NCBI GenBank assembly: GCA_018648265.1
Contig: JABGRN010000001.1
Location: 1 to 64,000, forward strand
Reading direction: 5' to 3'
DNA from: Prolixibacteraceae bacterium
Lineage (GTDB): Bacteria; Bacteroidota; Bacteroidia; Bacteroidales; Prolixibacteraceae
DNA length: 64,000 nucleotides
Positions 38,216 through 48,231 of this stretch are shown here, piece after piece. A model generated the notes under the pieces. That model saw nothing but the letters and a program-made list of their open reading frames with translations. It was not told the origin of the DNA and searched no databases. Numbering within the stretch: position 1 is the stretch's first letter; the number at the start of each line of letters is the position of its first letter. A program made the position numbers and the translations under genes.

Positions 38216-38926
38216 ATGTACAATTGCATTATTATCGACGACGAACCCATTGCAATTAGGGTGATAAAAAATCACCTTTCTGCATTTGCCGATTTCGTAA
38301 TTGTTGCCGAATGTGGAAATGCGCTTGAGGCAATGCCAATTCTTTTAAAAGAAAATGTTGATCTGATTTTTTGCGATATTCAAATGCCCCAAATTACAGG
38401 TGTTGATTTTGTACGTTCACTTGCACATCCTCCAAAAGTAATATTTACAACTGCCTACCGCGATTATGCAGTCGATGCTTTTGAACTTCAGGTGGTTGAC
38501 TATTTGCTGAAACCTATTTCTTTTGAGCGTTTTACAAAAGCAATAAATAATTTTCTTGAACAGGATTTGGTTAAAACCGTTGAAAAAACTATTTCTGAAA
38601 AAGATTTAAATCAACGCGATTTTATTTTTCTGAAAGCCGATAAAAAACACCATAAAATAAATTTGTCCGATATCCTTTATTTCGAAAGTTTAGGCGATTA
38701 CGTAATTGCTTTTACTTCCGGTAAAAAAATTGTTACTAAAGAACGTATCCGTAATCTGGCTGAAAATTTACCCAAGAAACATTTTTTGCAAATTCACAGA
38801 AGCTACATTGTTTCCGTACCAAAAATAGAATCTGTAGGTCCGGGTTTTGTTGAAATAAACAACAAAAAGTTACCCGTAGGCAGAAATTACAAACCTAAAC
38901 TAGCCCGACTCCTTCAAAACAAATAA
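38216..38926 (+). CDS. LytTR-family response regulator
   Basis: A 236-residue regulator. The receiver domain has acidic residues DDE, phosphoacceptor D54 (IFCDIQMPQITGVDF), T in FTTAYRD and K in LLKPIS. The LytTR domain (about 135-236) includes FLQIHRSYIVSVPKIE and LPVGRNYKPKLARLL. It is separated from the kinase by 3 bp and probably co-transcribed. The secreted hydrolase at 38972 begins 45 bp later on the same strand, so read-through into the carbohydrate cluster is possible. Confidence 0.92.
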   Translation: MYNCIIIDDEPIAIRVIKNHLSAFADFVIVAECGNALEAMPILLKENVDLIFCDIQMPQITGVDFVRSLAHPPKVIFTTAYRDYAVDAFELQVVDYLLKPISFERFTKAINNFLEQDLVKTVEKTISEKDLNQRDFIFLKADKKHHKINLSDILYFESLGDYVIAFTSGKKIVTKERIRNLAENLPKKHFLQIHRSYIVSVPKIESVGPGFVEINNKKLPVGRNYKPKLARLLQNK

Positions 38927-38971
38927 ATTTTTAATAATTGAAAATCACGATTGATCACAAAAAAGTGTAAA

Positions 38972-40822
38972 ATGTTTATACATAAAAAAGTGATACTTGT
39001 AGTTATGTTCATGGTTGCAGTTTGGCAGCCGGGTATCAGTGCACAAAATACTTCAAAAAACAATCGGGGAATTACCATATTTTACCGATATCAATTTAAT
39101 AACTCATGGGGAGATTTATTGGATAATCCACATATTTCTGCAGGTCGTAAACAAGCTTATTGGAAAGAAGTTAATCCGGCTGAAGGAGAATTTGACTGGC
39201 AGGTTTATGATGAAGCAATTCAAAAAGCGCAAAGTGTTGGTAAAAAGGCAGTGTTGGCATTGTCAATTTCGGGTTATGGCGGCTGGAACAATCCTAATGC
39301 AGCCGACGGTGTGCCAGTTTGGGTGTACGAAAATGGGGAAGGATTAGGTGTTGATTATCTTGAATGGAATGGTCCTCCATATACAAAATATCCAATTTTT
39401 TGGAGTGAAAATATTAAAACTCATTTTCAAACTTTAATAGAAAAGTTTGGCGCACGTTATAATAATCATCCTTGTGTTGAATATGTAATTATTGGACTTT
39501 ATCCGGAGATGAATTTGGGGAAAGATGCAAACAATTTGCAACAAGATTGGCTCAACGCCGGATACACCGATAGTTTATATGAAAATACGGTGAAATGGTA
39601 CATTGATTTATATACCAAAAACTTTCCTGACACACAGTTTAGTTTGGCTTGTTTAAGTTCTAAACCCATCGGAACAATGAGTACAAGCAGGTTTGAAGAA
39701 CTTAGAAATACTATTTCCGCATATTTAAATTCGATTCCAAACGGAGGTATTGAAAACAACGCAATGCGCGATCTGTCAAGTTGGGGATTTATTCAGCAAT
39801 GGTTTCGCGAGTATTATCAAACAACATACATAACATACGAAGCTGTAGATAAATCGGACGTAGCTGGAGGTCGTGGTGGTAATTTCAGATTTATGCTGGA
39901 AAATGGTTTAACGGCACATGCCGACTATTTTCAACTTTATTATGAAGATATATTGATAGCTACTCCCGGAACCCCAGATTATGATCCGGAATACGAAAAT
40001 GCACTCACCTTTGCTGCTAAACAAATAGGATTAGAACCCGAAGATTCGCTGCGTAATAATGTTTGGATTCGGTTTAATGCATTAAACAGTTTAACCGGTT
40101 CTGGTAAATTTTTCTTTCAGGGTTTGTATTGCGACGAGAATGCGCCTTTCGATTCGGGTGCATGGCCAGAAGGAAAAATCCGGCCTTCAAACGGCGAATA
40201 TTTACCTGTTGATTCAATTGGATTTCCAGCCCACGAATGCATAAAAACAAATCAAGCGAGTGGCGATAATTTTATTTATCTGGATATAGATGATGGATTT
40301 ATCTTCGGTGGGAATAATTTTATAGAAATAAAAATTGAATATTTCGATAAAGGAACTGATAAGTTTTTGATAGATTATGATGGAATTAATAATCCTTATT
40401 CTCAATCCGATTTTATCACTAAAACGAATTTAAACACCTGGAAAACCGCTGTCATAAAAATTAGTAATTCAGTGTTGGCAAACAATCAAATTTTTGAAAA
40501 TGATATTCGAATTAATTCAAATGCCGACGGAGACGAATATATTAGTTTTGTGCAAGTTACCAAAAGCAAAGATCCTTTGACAACGAATGCACTTTTCCCT
40601 TCATTAAAACCTAAAATATACCCAAATTCTACGAACAGGAAAATTACTGTTGAGATGGAAAATATTAATAATATTAAAGTTTATAATATTTTAGGTGAAG
40701 AAATATTAACTGTTGCTAATTCTAATGTTGTGGACTTAATTAATCAGCCCGAAGGCGTATATTTTTTAAGAATTAGCTGTGGTTATGGAGAGAAAACAGC
40801 AAAAGTAGTTTTGATAGAATAG
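38972..40822 (+). CDS. Secreted GH42-like/TIM-barrel glycosidase with T9SS tail
   Basis: A 616-residue exported protein. The ATG at 38972 is used; the frame extends only to a TTG at 38951. Signal peptide is about residues 1-26 (VVMFMVAVWQPGISAQ). Residues about 30-370 look like a (beta/alpha)8 glycosidase of the GH42/GH-A type (YWKEVNPAEGEFDWQVYDEAI; candidate acid/base E179 in GLYPEMNLG). A beta-domain of about 130 residues follows. The last roughly 75 residues are a type IX secretion sorting domain (KIYPNSTNRKITVEM through GVYFLRISCGYGEKTAKVVLIE). The substrate is unknown. Confidence 0.8.
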   Translation: MFIHKKVILVVMFMVAVWQPGISAQNTSKNNRGITIFYRYQFNNSWGDLLDNPHISAGRKQAYWKEVNPAEGEFDWQVYDEAIQKAQSVGKKAVLALSISGYGGWNNPNAADGVPVWVYENGEGLGVDYLEWNGPPYTKYPIFWSENIKTHFQTLIEKFGARYNNHPCVEYVIIGLYPEMNLGKDANNLQQDWLNAGYTDSLYENTVKWYIDLYTKNFPDTQFSLACLSSKPIGTMSTSRFEELRNTISAYLNSIPNGGIENNAMRDLSSWGFIQQWFREYYQTTYITYEAVDKSDVAGGRGGNFRFMLENGLTAHADYFQLYYEDILIATPGTPDYDPEYENALTFAAKQIGLEPEDSLRNNVWIRFNALNSLTGSGKFFFQGLYCDENAPFDSGAWPEGKIRPSNGEYLPVDSIGFPAHECIKTNQASGDNFIYLDIDDGFIFGGNNFIEIKIEYFDKGTDKFLIDYDGINNPYSQSDFITKTNLNTWKTAVIKISNSVLANNQIFENDIRINSNADGDEYISFVQVTKSKDPLTTNALFPSLKPKIYPNSTNRKITVEMENINNIKVYNILGEEILTVANSNVVDLINQPEGVYFLRISCGYGEKTAKVVLIE

Positions 40823-40951
40823 TCCCTTGAATTAATATTCAAATATAGAAATATTGCTTGAAATCTAATTTATCTTATAATGTTTTCCAGATGGATAAAT
40901 AAATTGGAATAAGAATTTTATCTTTAAGAATATTTACAAAATGATATAATA

Positions 40952-41776
40952 ATGAAAAAAGTAATTCTCGTCACCGCTTTTGCAATATTTCTAATTGCAA
41001 TGAATCTTGGAAATAGTGTTGTACAAGCTTCCCATCCAAATTTTGATTCACAAGTTGAAAAGAAAGACAAAACCATTCAGTTGTTTAACGGGCAAAATCT
41101 CGATGGCTGGTACATTTTTCTCAAAGACCGCGGTCGCGATAACGACCCTAAAAATGTTTTTACGGTGAACGATGGAATCATCAGAATTTCTGGAGAAGAG
41201 TGGGGTTGCATTACAACAAATGACGAATTTGAAAATTACCATCTGATAACCGAATTTAAATGGGGCGAAATTGCTTTTGAACCTCGATTGGAAAAGACCC
41301 GTGATAGTGGAATTCTCCTACATTCTCAGGGTAAAGATGGAAGTAAAAATGGCATTTGGATTCATTCCATCGAGTGTCAGGTAATTGAAGGTGGAACCGG
41401 CGATTTTATAGTTGTTGGCGATGGAAGCGATAAATTTCAGATTACGAGTACTGTGGCACCAGAAAAACAGGGGAATTCATTTGTTTTTCAGCCGGATGGG
41501 AACAATGAAACAATTAATGCCGGACGTATAAACTGGTTTGCACGCGATCCGGAATGGAAAGATGTGTTTGGTTTCAGGGGAAAAAATGATGTTGAGAAAC
41601 CTGTTGGAGAGTGGAATAAGCTGGAGTGTATTGCAGAAGATGGAACAATCACTATATTACTGAACGGTATTGTAGTAAACAAAGCAACAAATGTAAAACC
41701 GAAAAACGGACGAATTCAAATTCAGTCGGAAAGTGCTGAAATATTTTTCAGGAAGGTAGAATTAACTCCTTTATAA
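40952..41776 (+). CDS. DUF1080 family (3-keto-disaccharide hydrolase-like) secreted protein
   Basis: A 274-residue exported protein (signal peptide MKKVILVTAFAIFLIAMNLGNS) of the DUF1080 concanavalin-like fold. Family patterns are LFNGQNLDGWYIFLKD (about 38-53), FTVNDGIIRISGEEWG and YHLITEFKWGE, with RDSGILLHS in the middle and NKLECIAEDGTITILLNGIVVN near the end. Characterised relatives hydrolyse 3-keto-glucosides. It lies 129 bp after the GH42-like gene and 52 bp before a GH140-like gene on the same strand, suggesting joint carbohydrate use. Confidence 0.83.
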   Translation: MKKVILVTAFAIFLIAMNLGNSVVQASHPNFDSQVEKKDKTIQLFNGQNLDGWYIFLKDRGRDNDPKNVFTVNDGIIRISGEEWGCITTNDEFENYHLITEFKWGEIAFEPRLEKTRDSGILLHSQGKDGSKNGIWIHSIECQVIEGGTGDFIVVGDGSDKFQITSTVAPEKQGNSFVFQPDGNNETINAGRINWFARDPEWKDVFGFRGKNDVEKPVGEWNKLECIAEDGTITILLNGIVVNKATNVKPKNGRIQIQSESAEIFFRKVELTPL

Positions 41777-41828
41777 AAAACAGGTTTTAATAACTTTTAA
41801 AGTCAATTTAATAAGTAAATTATTTGTG

Positions 41829-43514
41829 ATGAAGAATATAATAATTGCATTTGTTTCAGTTTTTATTTTTTCAAATTTGTTTGCCCAAACGCAAATTTGG
41901 GAAAAACATGAGATTATATTTGAAAGTTCAAAAACTTACGACAATCCAATTTACGAGGTGAAAGATTTCAAAATATTTTTTACCGCTCCGTCGGGTCGTA
42001 CAAAAACTGTCCGTGGTTTTTGGGATGGCGGAACCGATTGGAAAGTTCGTTTTCTTCCTGACGAAACCGGGGAGTGGAATTGGGAAACAGAGTGTTCAGA
42101 CAAAGAAAATTCGGGACTTAATAATCAATCCGGGAAATTTGAATGTGTGCCAAATGAAACAAAAGAAAACATTTTTCAGAAAGGTGTAATTCAACACGAA
42201 CCCGGGAAATATTATCTTTCATATTCTGATGGTACACCCTTCTTTTGGCTGGCTTGCACTGCCTGGAACGGTGCATTAAAATCGACCGACGAAGATTGGG
42301 AACATTACCTGAATCAAAGAAAAGAGAATAATTACAATGTAATTCAGTTAGTAACTACCGAATGGCGCGGCTGCGATAAAAATCCGGAAGGATTAACTGC
42401 AATTGATGGTGCAGGTTACATTCGTATTCACCCTGAATTTTTTAAAAGAATTGACCATAAAATAGATGAGGTCAATGCAAAGGGTTTGGTTGTTTCGCCC
42501 GTAGTTTTATGGGCACTTCCAAAAGGGGAAGGACGGCATTTAAGCCCGGGATATACTTTGCCACTCGAAGAAGCTGTTTTGCTGGCCAAATACATTGTTG
42601 CACGTTATCAGGGGAATCAGGTGGTTTGGACACTGGGTGGCGATGGACGATATTTTGATGAACAGGAAGTAAAATGGAAAGAAATTGGCCGCCGGGTTTT
42701 TAATGATATTGACCATGCCCCGGTTACTTTGCACCCGCACGGCAGTTCGTGGGTGGGCGATATTTACGACCAGGAAGATTGGTATAATTTAATGGGTTAC
42801 CAGTCGTCGCATAATAATGGCGAGCGGGTAGTAAACTGGATTAACAAAGGTCCGATGTCGCAGATGTGGAGTAAATTGAAACCCATGCCATACATTAATA
42901 TGGAGCCTAATTATGAGGAAATTGGATTTCGGATCACTGCAAAAGATGTTCGGAACGCAAGTTACTGGAGTATTTTTGCAACTCCGCTTGCAGGTGTAAC
43001 TTATGGTGCAAACGGGGTTTGGCCGTGGCTTGCCGAAGGAGAAAAAATATTGAATCATAACGATAAAGGAGGAGTAACCGGCTGGCGAAAAAGTATTGAA
43101 TTTCCAGGAAGTATTCAAATGGGTTATTTGGGTGAATTTATTCAAAAATTTGACTGGTGGAATTTATATCCTGCAAATGAAATATTAGCTAATCAACCTG
43201 GCGAAGAGAAGTACAATCATTGGATTTCTGTAGTAAAAAGTTCGGATGATAAAACAATAATTGCCTACATTCCTGAAAATTGTGATGTAAAACTATTCAA
43301 TCCAAAAGGAATGAAATATTCAGCTCAGTGGTTTAATCCGGTAACAAATGAATATTCAGAAGCTGAAATCGAACAGAGAATATTAACAAAACACGAAAAA
43401 ATTGATTTTTCTAAAGGAGAAAGAATGATGGTTACCGTTGCAGAGGATTCAAAAACAATTGAATTTGGTCATAATTTTGAAAATGATATGTTAATTGTTT
43501 TGAAAAAGAAATAA
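41829..43514 (+). CDS. DUF5060/DUF4038 glycoside hydrolase (GH140-like)
   Basis: A 561-residue exported enzyme. The ATG at 41829 is used; an in-frame GTG directly precedes it. Signal peptide MKNIIIAFVSVFIFSNLFAQ. The N-terminal DUF5060 beta-domain is about 22-110 (FKIFFTAPSGRTKTVRGFWDGG), the DUF4038 (apiosidase-like) TIM barrel about 120-440 (YSDGTPFFWLACTAWNGAL, VVWTLGGDGRYF, NMEPNYEEIGF), and a C-terminal beta-domain about 470-560. Characterised GH140 members cleave apiose linkages in rhamnogalacturonan II; that substrate is not proven here. Confidence 0.82.
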   Translation: MKNIIIAFVSVFIFSNLFAQTQIWEKHEIIFESSKTYDNPIYEVKDFKIFFTAPSGRTKTVRGFWDGGTDWKVRFLPDETGEWNWETECSDKENSGLNNQSGKFECVPNETKENIFQKGVIQHEPGKYYLSYSDGTPFFWLACTAWNGALKSTDEDWEHYLNQRKENNYNVIQLVTTEWRGCDKNPEGLTAIDGAGYIRIHPEFFKRIDHKIDEVNAKGLVVSPVVLWALPKGEGRHLSPGYTLPLEEAVLLAKYIVARYQGNQVVWTLGGDGRYFDEQEVKWKEIGRRVFNDIDHAPVTLHPHGSSWVGDIYDQEDWYNLMGYQSSHNNGERVVNWINKGPMSQMWSKLKPMPYINMEPNYEEIGFRITAKDVRNASYWSIFATPLAGVTYGANGVWPWLAEGEKILNHNDKGGVTGWRKSIEFPGSIQMGYLGEFIQKFDWWNLYPANEILANQPGEEKYNHWISVVKSSDDKTIIAYIPENCDVKLFNPKGMKYSAQWFNPVTNEYSEAEIEQRILTKHEKIDFSKGERMMVTVAEDSKTIEFGHNFENDMLIVLKKK

Positions 43515-43573
43515 AGTGGAACTTGTTTCTTCTAAATGATAAATATTGTAATTTATAACCTAAACTAGAAAAA

Positions 43574-44962
43574 ATGAAAAAGTTACTGTTTCTGACAATC
43601 GTTTTAGTTTCAATAATTTTAGTTGGCTGTCAAAATCCCGAAAAGAACAGAATTCAACCTTGGTCAGAAAATCCCTGGTTCTGGCAATTTAAAGGAGAAC
43701 CAATAATGTTGCTCGGTGCCAGTAGCGACGACAACCTGTTTCAATGGCCAACAGAAATGCTGGTTCCTCATCTTGATTCAATGAAAGAAGTCGGGGCAAA
43801 TTATGTTCGAAATACTATGAGTGACAGGCAAGACAAAAGTTTTGAACTTTATCCATTTCTTCAACTCGAAAATGGAAAATTTGATCTCGATGAGTGGAAC
43901 GAGGCTTATTGGAAACGTTTCGATTTCTTTTTATCGGAAACCGAAAAGCGGGATATTCTTGTACAAATTGAAGTGTGGGACAGATTCGATTATTCCAGAA
44001 ATAATTGGGAACCTCATCCTTATAATCCAGGTAATAATGTAAATTACACGAATGAAGAATCCGGATTAGAAGCTGAATATCCGCTGCATCCGGGGCAAAA
44101 TAAACAACCATTTTTCTTTACCACACCGAAACAAAGAAACAACGAACTTTTGCTAAACTATCAGAAAAAGGCTGTTGAAAAGATGCTTTCTTATTCATTA
44201 AAATACGACCATGTTTTGTACTGCATGGATAATGAAACTGCTGCTGAAGAAGAATGGGCGATTTTTTGGTCTGAATTAATTTTAAATAAAACAGCGGAAG
44301 CCGGAAAGAAAGTTTGTGTAACAGAAATGTGGGATAACTGGGATTTAAAAACCGAACATCATAAACGTACATTCGACCACCCGGAACGTTATGTTTTTTG
44401 CGATGTGTCGCAAAATAACCAGAAAAAGGGGCAGGAACACTGGGATAATTTTCAGTGGGTGCGCGAATATATTTCTACTCAGCCCCGGCCGTTAAACACA
44501 GTAAAAACTTACGGCGACGACAGAGGAAGGCACGGAAATACAAAAGATGGCATTGAACGTTGGTGGCGCCATGTTTTGGGCGGGGCTGCAACTGCACGTT
44601 TTCACCGCCCTGATTCAGGTTTGGGACTTTCCGAGTTGTCGATGAATTGTGTAAAAGTTGCACGTGAAGTTGAAAAAACAGCAAAGTTCTGGGAACTCCA
44701 ACCCGGAAATATTTTGCTTTCAGAAAGGGAAGAAAACGAAGCTTATTTGACATCAAAACCGGGTGAAACCTATGTTTTGTTTTTTACTGATGGTGGTGAA
44801 GTTGGATTGGATTTAACTGAATTTGACATGGAGTTCAGTTTAAAATGGTTTGAGATCAGAACCGGAGAAATTACTTCTGAAAGCAAAATTGAAGGTGGAA
44901 AAATTGTAAACTTAAAAGCACCGGGAACTTTAGAATGGGTGGCAGTTTTATCTTCAAAATAA
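43574..44962 (+). CDS. Putative glycoside-hydrolase-like lipoprotein
   Basis: A 462-residue lipoprotein. The signal ends in the lipobox LVGC, with lipidated Cys at about residue 19. The body resembles a (beta/alpha)8 barrel related to the DUF4038/cellulase-like group (GEPIMLLGASSDDNLFQWP, VLVQIEVWDRFDYSRNNW, VLYCMDNETAAEEEW, VCVTEMWDNWD). The last roughly 80 residues are a beta-domain. E in DNETAA and E in VTEMWD are candidate catalytic acids (inference). No EC activity can be assigned. It is the fourth gene in a same-strand carbohydrate cluster. Confidence 0.7.
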   Translation: MKKLLFLTIVLVSIILVGCQNPEKNRIQPWSENPWFWQFKGEPIMLLGASSDDNLFQWPTEMLVPHLDSMKEVGANYVRNTMSDRQDKSFELYPFLQLENGKFDLDEWNEAYWKRFDFFLSETEKRDILVQIEVWDRFDYSRNNWEPHPYNPGNNVNYTNEESGLEAEYPLHPGQNKQPFFFTTPKQRNNELLLNYQKKAVEKMLSYSLKYDHVLYCMDNETAAEEEWAIFWSELILNKTAEAGKKVCVTEMWDNWDLKTEHHKRTFDHPERYVFCDVSQNNQKKGQEHWDNFQWVREYISTQPRPLNTVKTYGDDRGRHGNTKDGIERWWRHVLGGAATARFHRPDSGLGLSELSMNCVKVAREVEKTAKFWELQPGNILLSEREENEAYLTSKPGETYVLFFTDGGEVGLDLTEFDMEFSLKWFEIRTGEITSESKIEGGKIVNLKAPGTLEWVAVLSSK

Positions 44963-45313
44963 AAGAAAACATTAGTCCGGCAGTTGTTTCCAATTTATTT
45001 TAGAGATGCCATTAAACACTTTATTTGATTAAAACCAAGAATAGTGTTAAGCAAATAATGGATAATTTGAAATTTGGGGAACTTAACTACATTTCAAAGT
45101 TGAGTATTTTGTTTTTATTTTGAATGTGATGCAATTTTATTTTATTCCGAAGTTTTTCAAATAAAACATTAAATAAAATTCATTTTATAGGATCTGCTAT
45201 TTTAAATGACAAACGGTTAATGGTTGATTTGTTAAAATTATTAAGTAACAGTATCGTTTCAATAAGCGGTATATTTCTTTTCGTGTTAAGACATAATGAG
45301 CAATCTTTAAGTC
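44963..45313. other. Spacer between carbohydrate cluster and rpsO promoter
   Basis: About 350 bp of AT-rich sequence without a supported gene or a clear terminator for the preceding operon. Confidence 0.5.
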
Positions 45314-45344
45314 TTTGCAGATTAAAAACTTTTGCTTACTTTTG
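45314..45344 (+). promoter_or_regulatory. rpsO promoter
   Basis: TTTG (45314-45317), exactly 19 bases, then TACTTTTG (45337-45344), a perfect match to the Bacteroidota primary-sigma consensus. It predicts a transcript starting near 45350 with a leader of about 75 nt. Confidence 0.8.
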
Positions 45345-45356
45345 CGCCCAATTAAT

Positions 45357-45395
45357 TTTAAGCCGTTGTTATTTAACGCAATGCTGCGGCTTAAA
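45357..45395 (+). promoter_or_regulatory. Structured rpsO leader (candidate S15 autoregulatory element)
   Basis: TTTAAGCCG (45357-45365) pairs perfectly with CGGCTTAAA (45387-45395), a 9-bp stem enclosing 21 nt that can form a smaller CGTT/AACG hairpin. It begins within about 10 nt of the predicted transcript start and ends 30 nt before rpsO. S15 represses its own mRNA in other bacteria through leader structures, so a similar role is plausible. Confidence 0.5.
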
Positions 45396-45425
45396 CATTG
45401 TATAACTAAAAACAGTTCTTTTAAA

Positions 45426-45695
45426 ATGTATTTAACAACTGAAAAAAAACAGGAGCTTTTTACCAAACACGGTAAAAGCGAAAAAGACACCGGAAGTACC
45501 GAAGGTCAAATTGCACTTTTTACATTCAGGATTAACCACTTGACAGAACACCTGAAGAATAACAAAAAAGATCACAGTACGCGCCGGGCCTTGATTATAT
45601 TAGTTGGTAAGCGGCGAAGTTTTCTCGATTACCTGAAAAGAAAAGATATTGAACGTTATCGTGCGATAATTAAAGAATTGAACTTACGTAAGTAA
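45426..45695 (+). CDS. rpsO: 30S ribosomal protein S15
   Basis: An 89-residue primary 16S rRNA-binding protein (MYLTTEKKQELFTKHGKS, then DTGSTEGQIALFTFRINHLTEHLK and HSTRRALIILVGKRRSFLDYLKRKD). The frame extends upstream to 45315, but the promoter and leader hairpin occupy that stretch, so the ATG at 45426 is the true start. A terminator follows, then pnp, the conserved rpsO-pnp order. Confidence 0.97.
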   Translation: MYLTTEKKQELFTKHGKSEKDTGSTEGQIALFTFRINHLTEHLKNNKKDHSTRRALIILVGKRRSFLDYLKRKDIERYRAIIKELNLRK

Positions 45696-45702
45696 AATAG
45701 TT

Positions 45703-45735
45703 GAAAGGCAATGCATTGTATTGCCTTTCTTTTTT
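45703..45735 (+). terminator. Terminator after rpsO
   Basis: GAAAGGCAAT and ATTGCCTTTC form a 10-bp stem with a 7-base loop, followed by TTTTTT. It sits between rpsO and pnp and could limit read-through. Confidence 0.85.
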
Positions 45736-45801
45736 GTAAATTACAAATCCTCACCACCCATTGTAATTATTTAAAATTTATTTTGATTTATTTAAAACAT
45801 T

Positions 45802-48099
45802 ATGGTAAACGCTACAATTAAAACAATTGATCTTGCCGATGGCAGGACTATTACCATTGAAACCGGCAAATTGGCTAAACAAGCCGATGGATCGGTTGTA
45901 GTACGAATGGGTGAAACCATGTTACTGGCAACAGTAGTTTCGGCAACCGAAGCTAGAGAAGATGTTGATTTTATGCCTTTGTCGGTTGATTATCGCGAAA
46001 AATTTTCAGCGGCTGGTCGTTTTCCCGGTGGATTTCTAAAAAGGGAAGCCCGCCCATCTGATGAAGAGATTCTTATTGCCAGGCTTGTTGACCGGGCTTT
46101 GCGCCCCTTGTTTCCAGAAGATTTCCATGCTGAAACGGCGATGATGATTTCCTTGATTTCAGCCAATAAAGAAGAAATGCCCGATGCACTGGCCGGGCTG
46201 GCAGCTTCTGCTGCAATTGCTGTTTCAGATGTTCCATTTGAAACTTATATCTCCGAAGTGAGGGTAGGTAGAGTTAACGGTGAATTTGTAATTAACCCAA
46301 CCCGTTTGCAATTGGAAGAGGCCGACATGGAAATTATGGTTGGTGCTTCGTACGACAACATTATGATGGTTGAAGGCGAAATGGAAGAAGTTTCGGAAGA
46401 AGTTATGCTGGAAGCTATTAAAATTGCTCACGAAGAAATTAAAAAGCACTGTAAAGTTCAAGAGGAACTGGCAATCGAACTTGGAGTTGTAAAACGTGAA
46501 TATAGCCACGAAGAAAACGATGAAGAACTTCGCGAAAAAGTAAAATCGGAACTCTATCAGAAATGTTACGATGTTACCGAAAAACAGATAACCAATAAAC
46601 TTGAACGTATTGAGTCATTTAAAACTGTACGTGACGAATTTATCGAAGCTTACAAAGAAGCCAATGCACAAAACGAAGCTATCGATTTAGCCGTGCACGA
46701 AAAGTTGATTAAAAAATATTATCACGATGTAGAAAAAGATGCCATGCGCCGTATGATTTTGGATAAAGGAATCAGACTCGACGGGAGGGCAACTGACGAA
46801 ATCAGGCCAATTTGGGGAGAAACAGATTATCTGCCCGGATCTCATGGTTCGGCTATTTTTACCAGGGGCGAAACACAATCGTTAACTTCTGTAACATTGG
46901 GATCGAAAATGGATATCAAAAAAATTGACAATGTAACATTTCAGGGAACGGAAAAATTCCTGCTGCATTACAATTTTCCACCTTTCTGTGTTGGCGATGC
47001 CAGGACTCCCAGGGGAACAAGCCGTCGCGAAATCGGACATGGCAACCTTGCCCACCGTGCATTGAAAAAAATGATACCCGACGATCTTCCTTACGTTATT
47101 AGAATTGTTTCTGACATCCTTGAATCAAATGGTTCCTCGTCGATGGCTACTGTTTGTGCCGGAACAATGGGTTTAATGGATACCGGTGTAAAAATGAAAA
47201 AACCGGTCTCAGGGATCGCAATGGGCTTGATTACCGATAAAGATTCTGATAAATACGCTGTTCTGTCGGATATTTTAGGTGATGAAGATCACCTGGGTGA
47301 CATGGATTTTAAAGTTACAGGAACAGCTGATGGGATTACTGCTACCCAAATGGACATTAAAGTTGACGGGCTTCCATACGAAGTTTTAGCACAGGCACTT
47401 CAACAAGCCAAAGAGGGACGTTTACATATTCTGGGAAAAATACTGGAAGTAATTCCCGAACCACGCGCTGATTTTAAACCTAATGTGCCTCGTATTGAAA
47501 CCATTCACATTCCTAAAGATATGATTGGAGCAATTATTGGTCCGGGAGGGAAAATAATTCAAGCCATTCAGGCAGAAACCGAAACAATAATTGTTATCGA
47601 GGAAAATGACGAAGTTGGGATTGTTGAAATTTCAGGTGCCGGCCTCGAACCTATTGAAGCAGCAAAAGATAGGATCAAAGCAATTACAGCTATACCTGAA
47701 GTGAATACGATTTATACCGGAAAGGTTAAATCTGTAGTTTCATTTGGGGCATTTATTGAAATTATGCCAGGAAAAGAAGGTCTTTTGCATGTCTCTGAAA
47801 TGGATTGGGCCCGTGTAGAATCTGCTGAAGATTTTACAAAAGAAGGCGACCAAATGGAGGTTAAACTTATTGGGGTTGACGAAAAAACAGGCAAATTGAA
47901 ACTTTCGCGTAAAGTATTGTTGCCAAAACCTGAAGGTTATGTTGAACGCCCTCCAAGAAGTTCCCGGCCACCAAGACGGGACGACCGGAGAGATAATTTC
48001 AGGAGAGACGATCGTAGGGACAGTAATCGCAGAGATGACCGTAGGGACAATAACCGTAGGGACGATAATTTCCGACGTCCACGTCGCGATAACGATTAA
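45802..48099 (+). CDS. pnp: Polyribonucleotide nucleotidyltransferase
   Basis: A 765-residue phosphorolytic 3'-5' exoribonuclease and degradosome-type enzyme. It has RNase PH domain 1 (about 10-145), a helical domain, RNase PH domain 2 (about 325-540), a KH domain ([20 protein letters not shown], about 573-592) and an S1 domain ([22 protein letters not shown], about 637-700). The C-terminal tail (about 720-765) consists of repeated RDDRRDN-type motifs, an Arg/Asp-rich low-complexity extension longer than in E. coli Pnp (711 aa) and seen in other Bacteroidota. Confidence 0.97.
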   Translation: MVNATIKTIDLADGRTITIETGKLAKQADGSVVVRMGETMLLATVVSATEAREDVDFMPLSVDYREKFSAAGRFPGGFLKREARPSDEEILIARLVDRALRPLFPEDFHAETAMMISLISANKEEMPDALAGLAASAAIAVSDVPFETYISEVRVGRVNGEFVINPTRLQLEEADMEIMVGASYDNIMMVEGEMEEVSEEVMLEAIKIAHEEIKKHCKVQEELAIELGVVKREYSHEENDEELREKVKSELYQKCYDVTEKQITNKLERIESFKTVRDEFIEAYKEANAQNEAIDLAVHEKLIKKYYHDVEKDAMRRMILDKGIRLDGRATDEIRPIWGETDYLPGSHGSAIFTRGETQSLTSVTLGSKMDIKKIDNVTFQGTEKFLLHYNFPPFCVGDARTPRGTSRREIGHGNLAHRALKKMIPDDLPYVIRIVSDILESNGSSSMATVCAGTMGLMDTGVKMKKPVSGIAMGLITDKDSDKYAVLSDILGDEDHLGDMDFKVTGTADGITATQMDIKVDGLPYEVLAQALQQAKEGRLHILGKILEVIPEPRADFKPNVPRIETIHIPKDMIGAIIGPGGKIIQAIQAETETIIVIEENDEVGIVEISGAGLEPIEAAKDRIKAITAIPEVNTIYTGKVKSVVSFGAFIEIMPGKEGLLHVSEMDWARVESAEDFTKEGDQMEVKLIGVDEKTGKLKLSRKVLLPKPEGYVERPPRSSRPPRRDDRRDNFRRDDRRDSNRRDDRRDNNRRDDNFRRPRRDND

Positions 48100-48148
48100 T
48101 TATAGAAATTAAAAGATAAGAGAACTTTAGTTCACGAAATATAAAAGA

Positions 48149-48176
48149 AGCCGTTCAATCCTGAACGGCTTTTTTT
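48149..48176 (+). terminator. Terminator after pnp
   Basis: AGCCGTTCA ATCC TGAACGGCT forms a perfect 9-bp stem with a 4-base loop, followed by TTTTTTT. Confidence 0.92.
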
Positions 48177-48231
48177 GCTCCCAAAAAAAATTCAAACAGT
48201 CTCAAAGATTTACACCATTAATTGTCGGGTT

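Noticed and set aside
47960-48090. Repeated GACGACCGTAGGGAC-type units as a possible CRISPR or satellite
   Set aside because: They encode the Arg/Asp-rich tail of Pnp in frame; there are no spacers.
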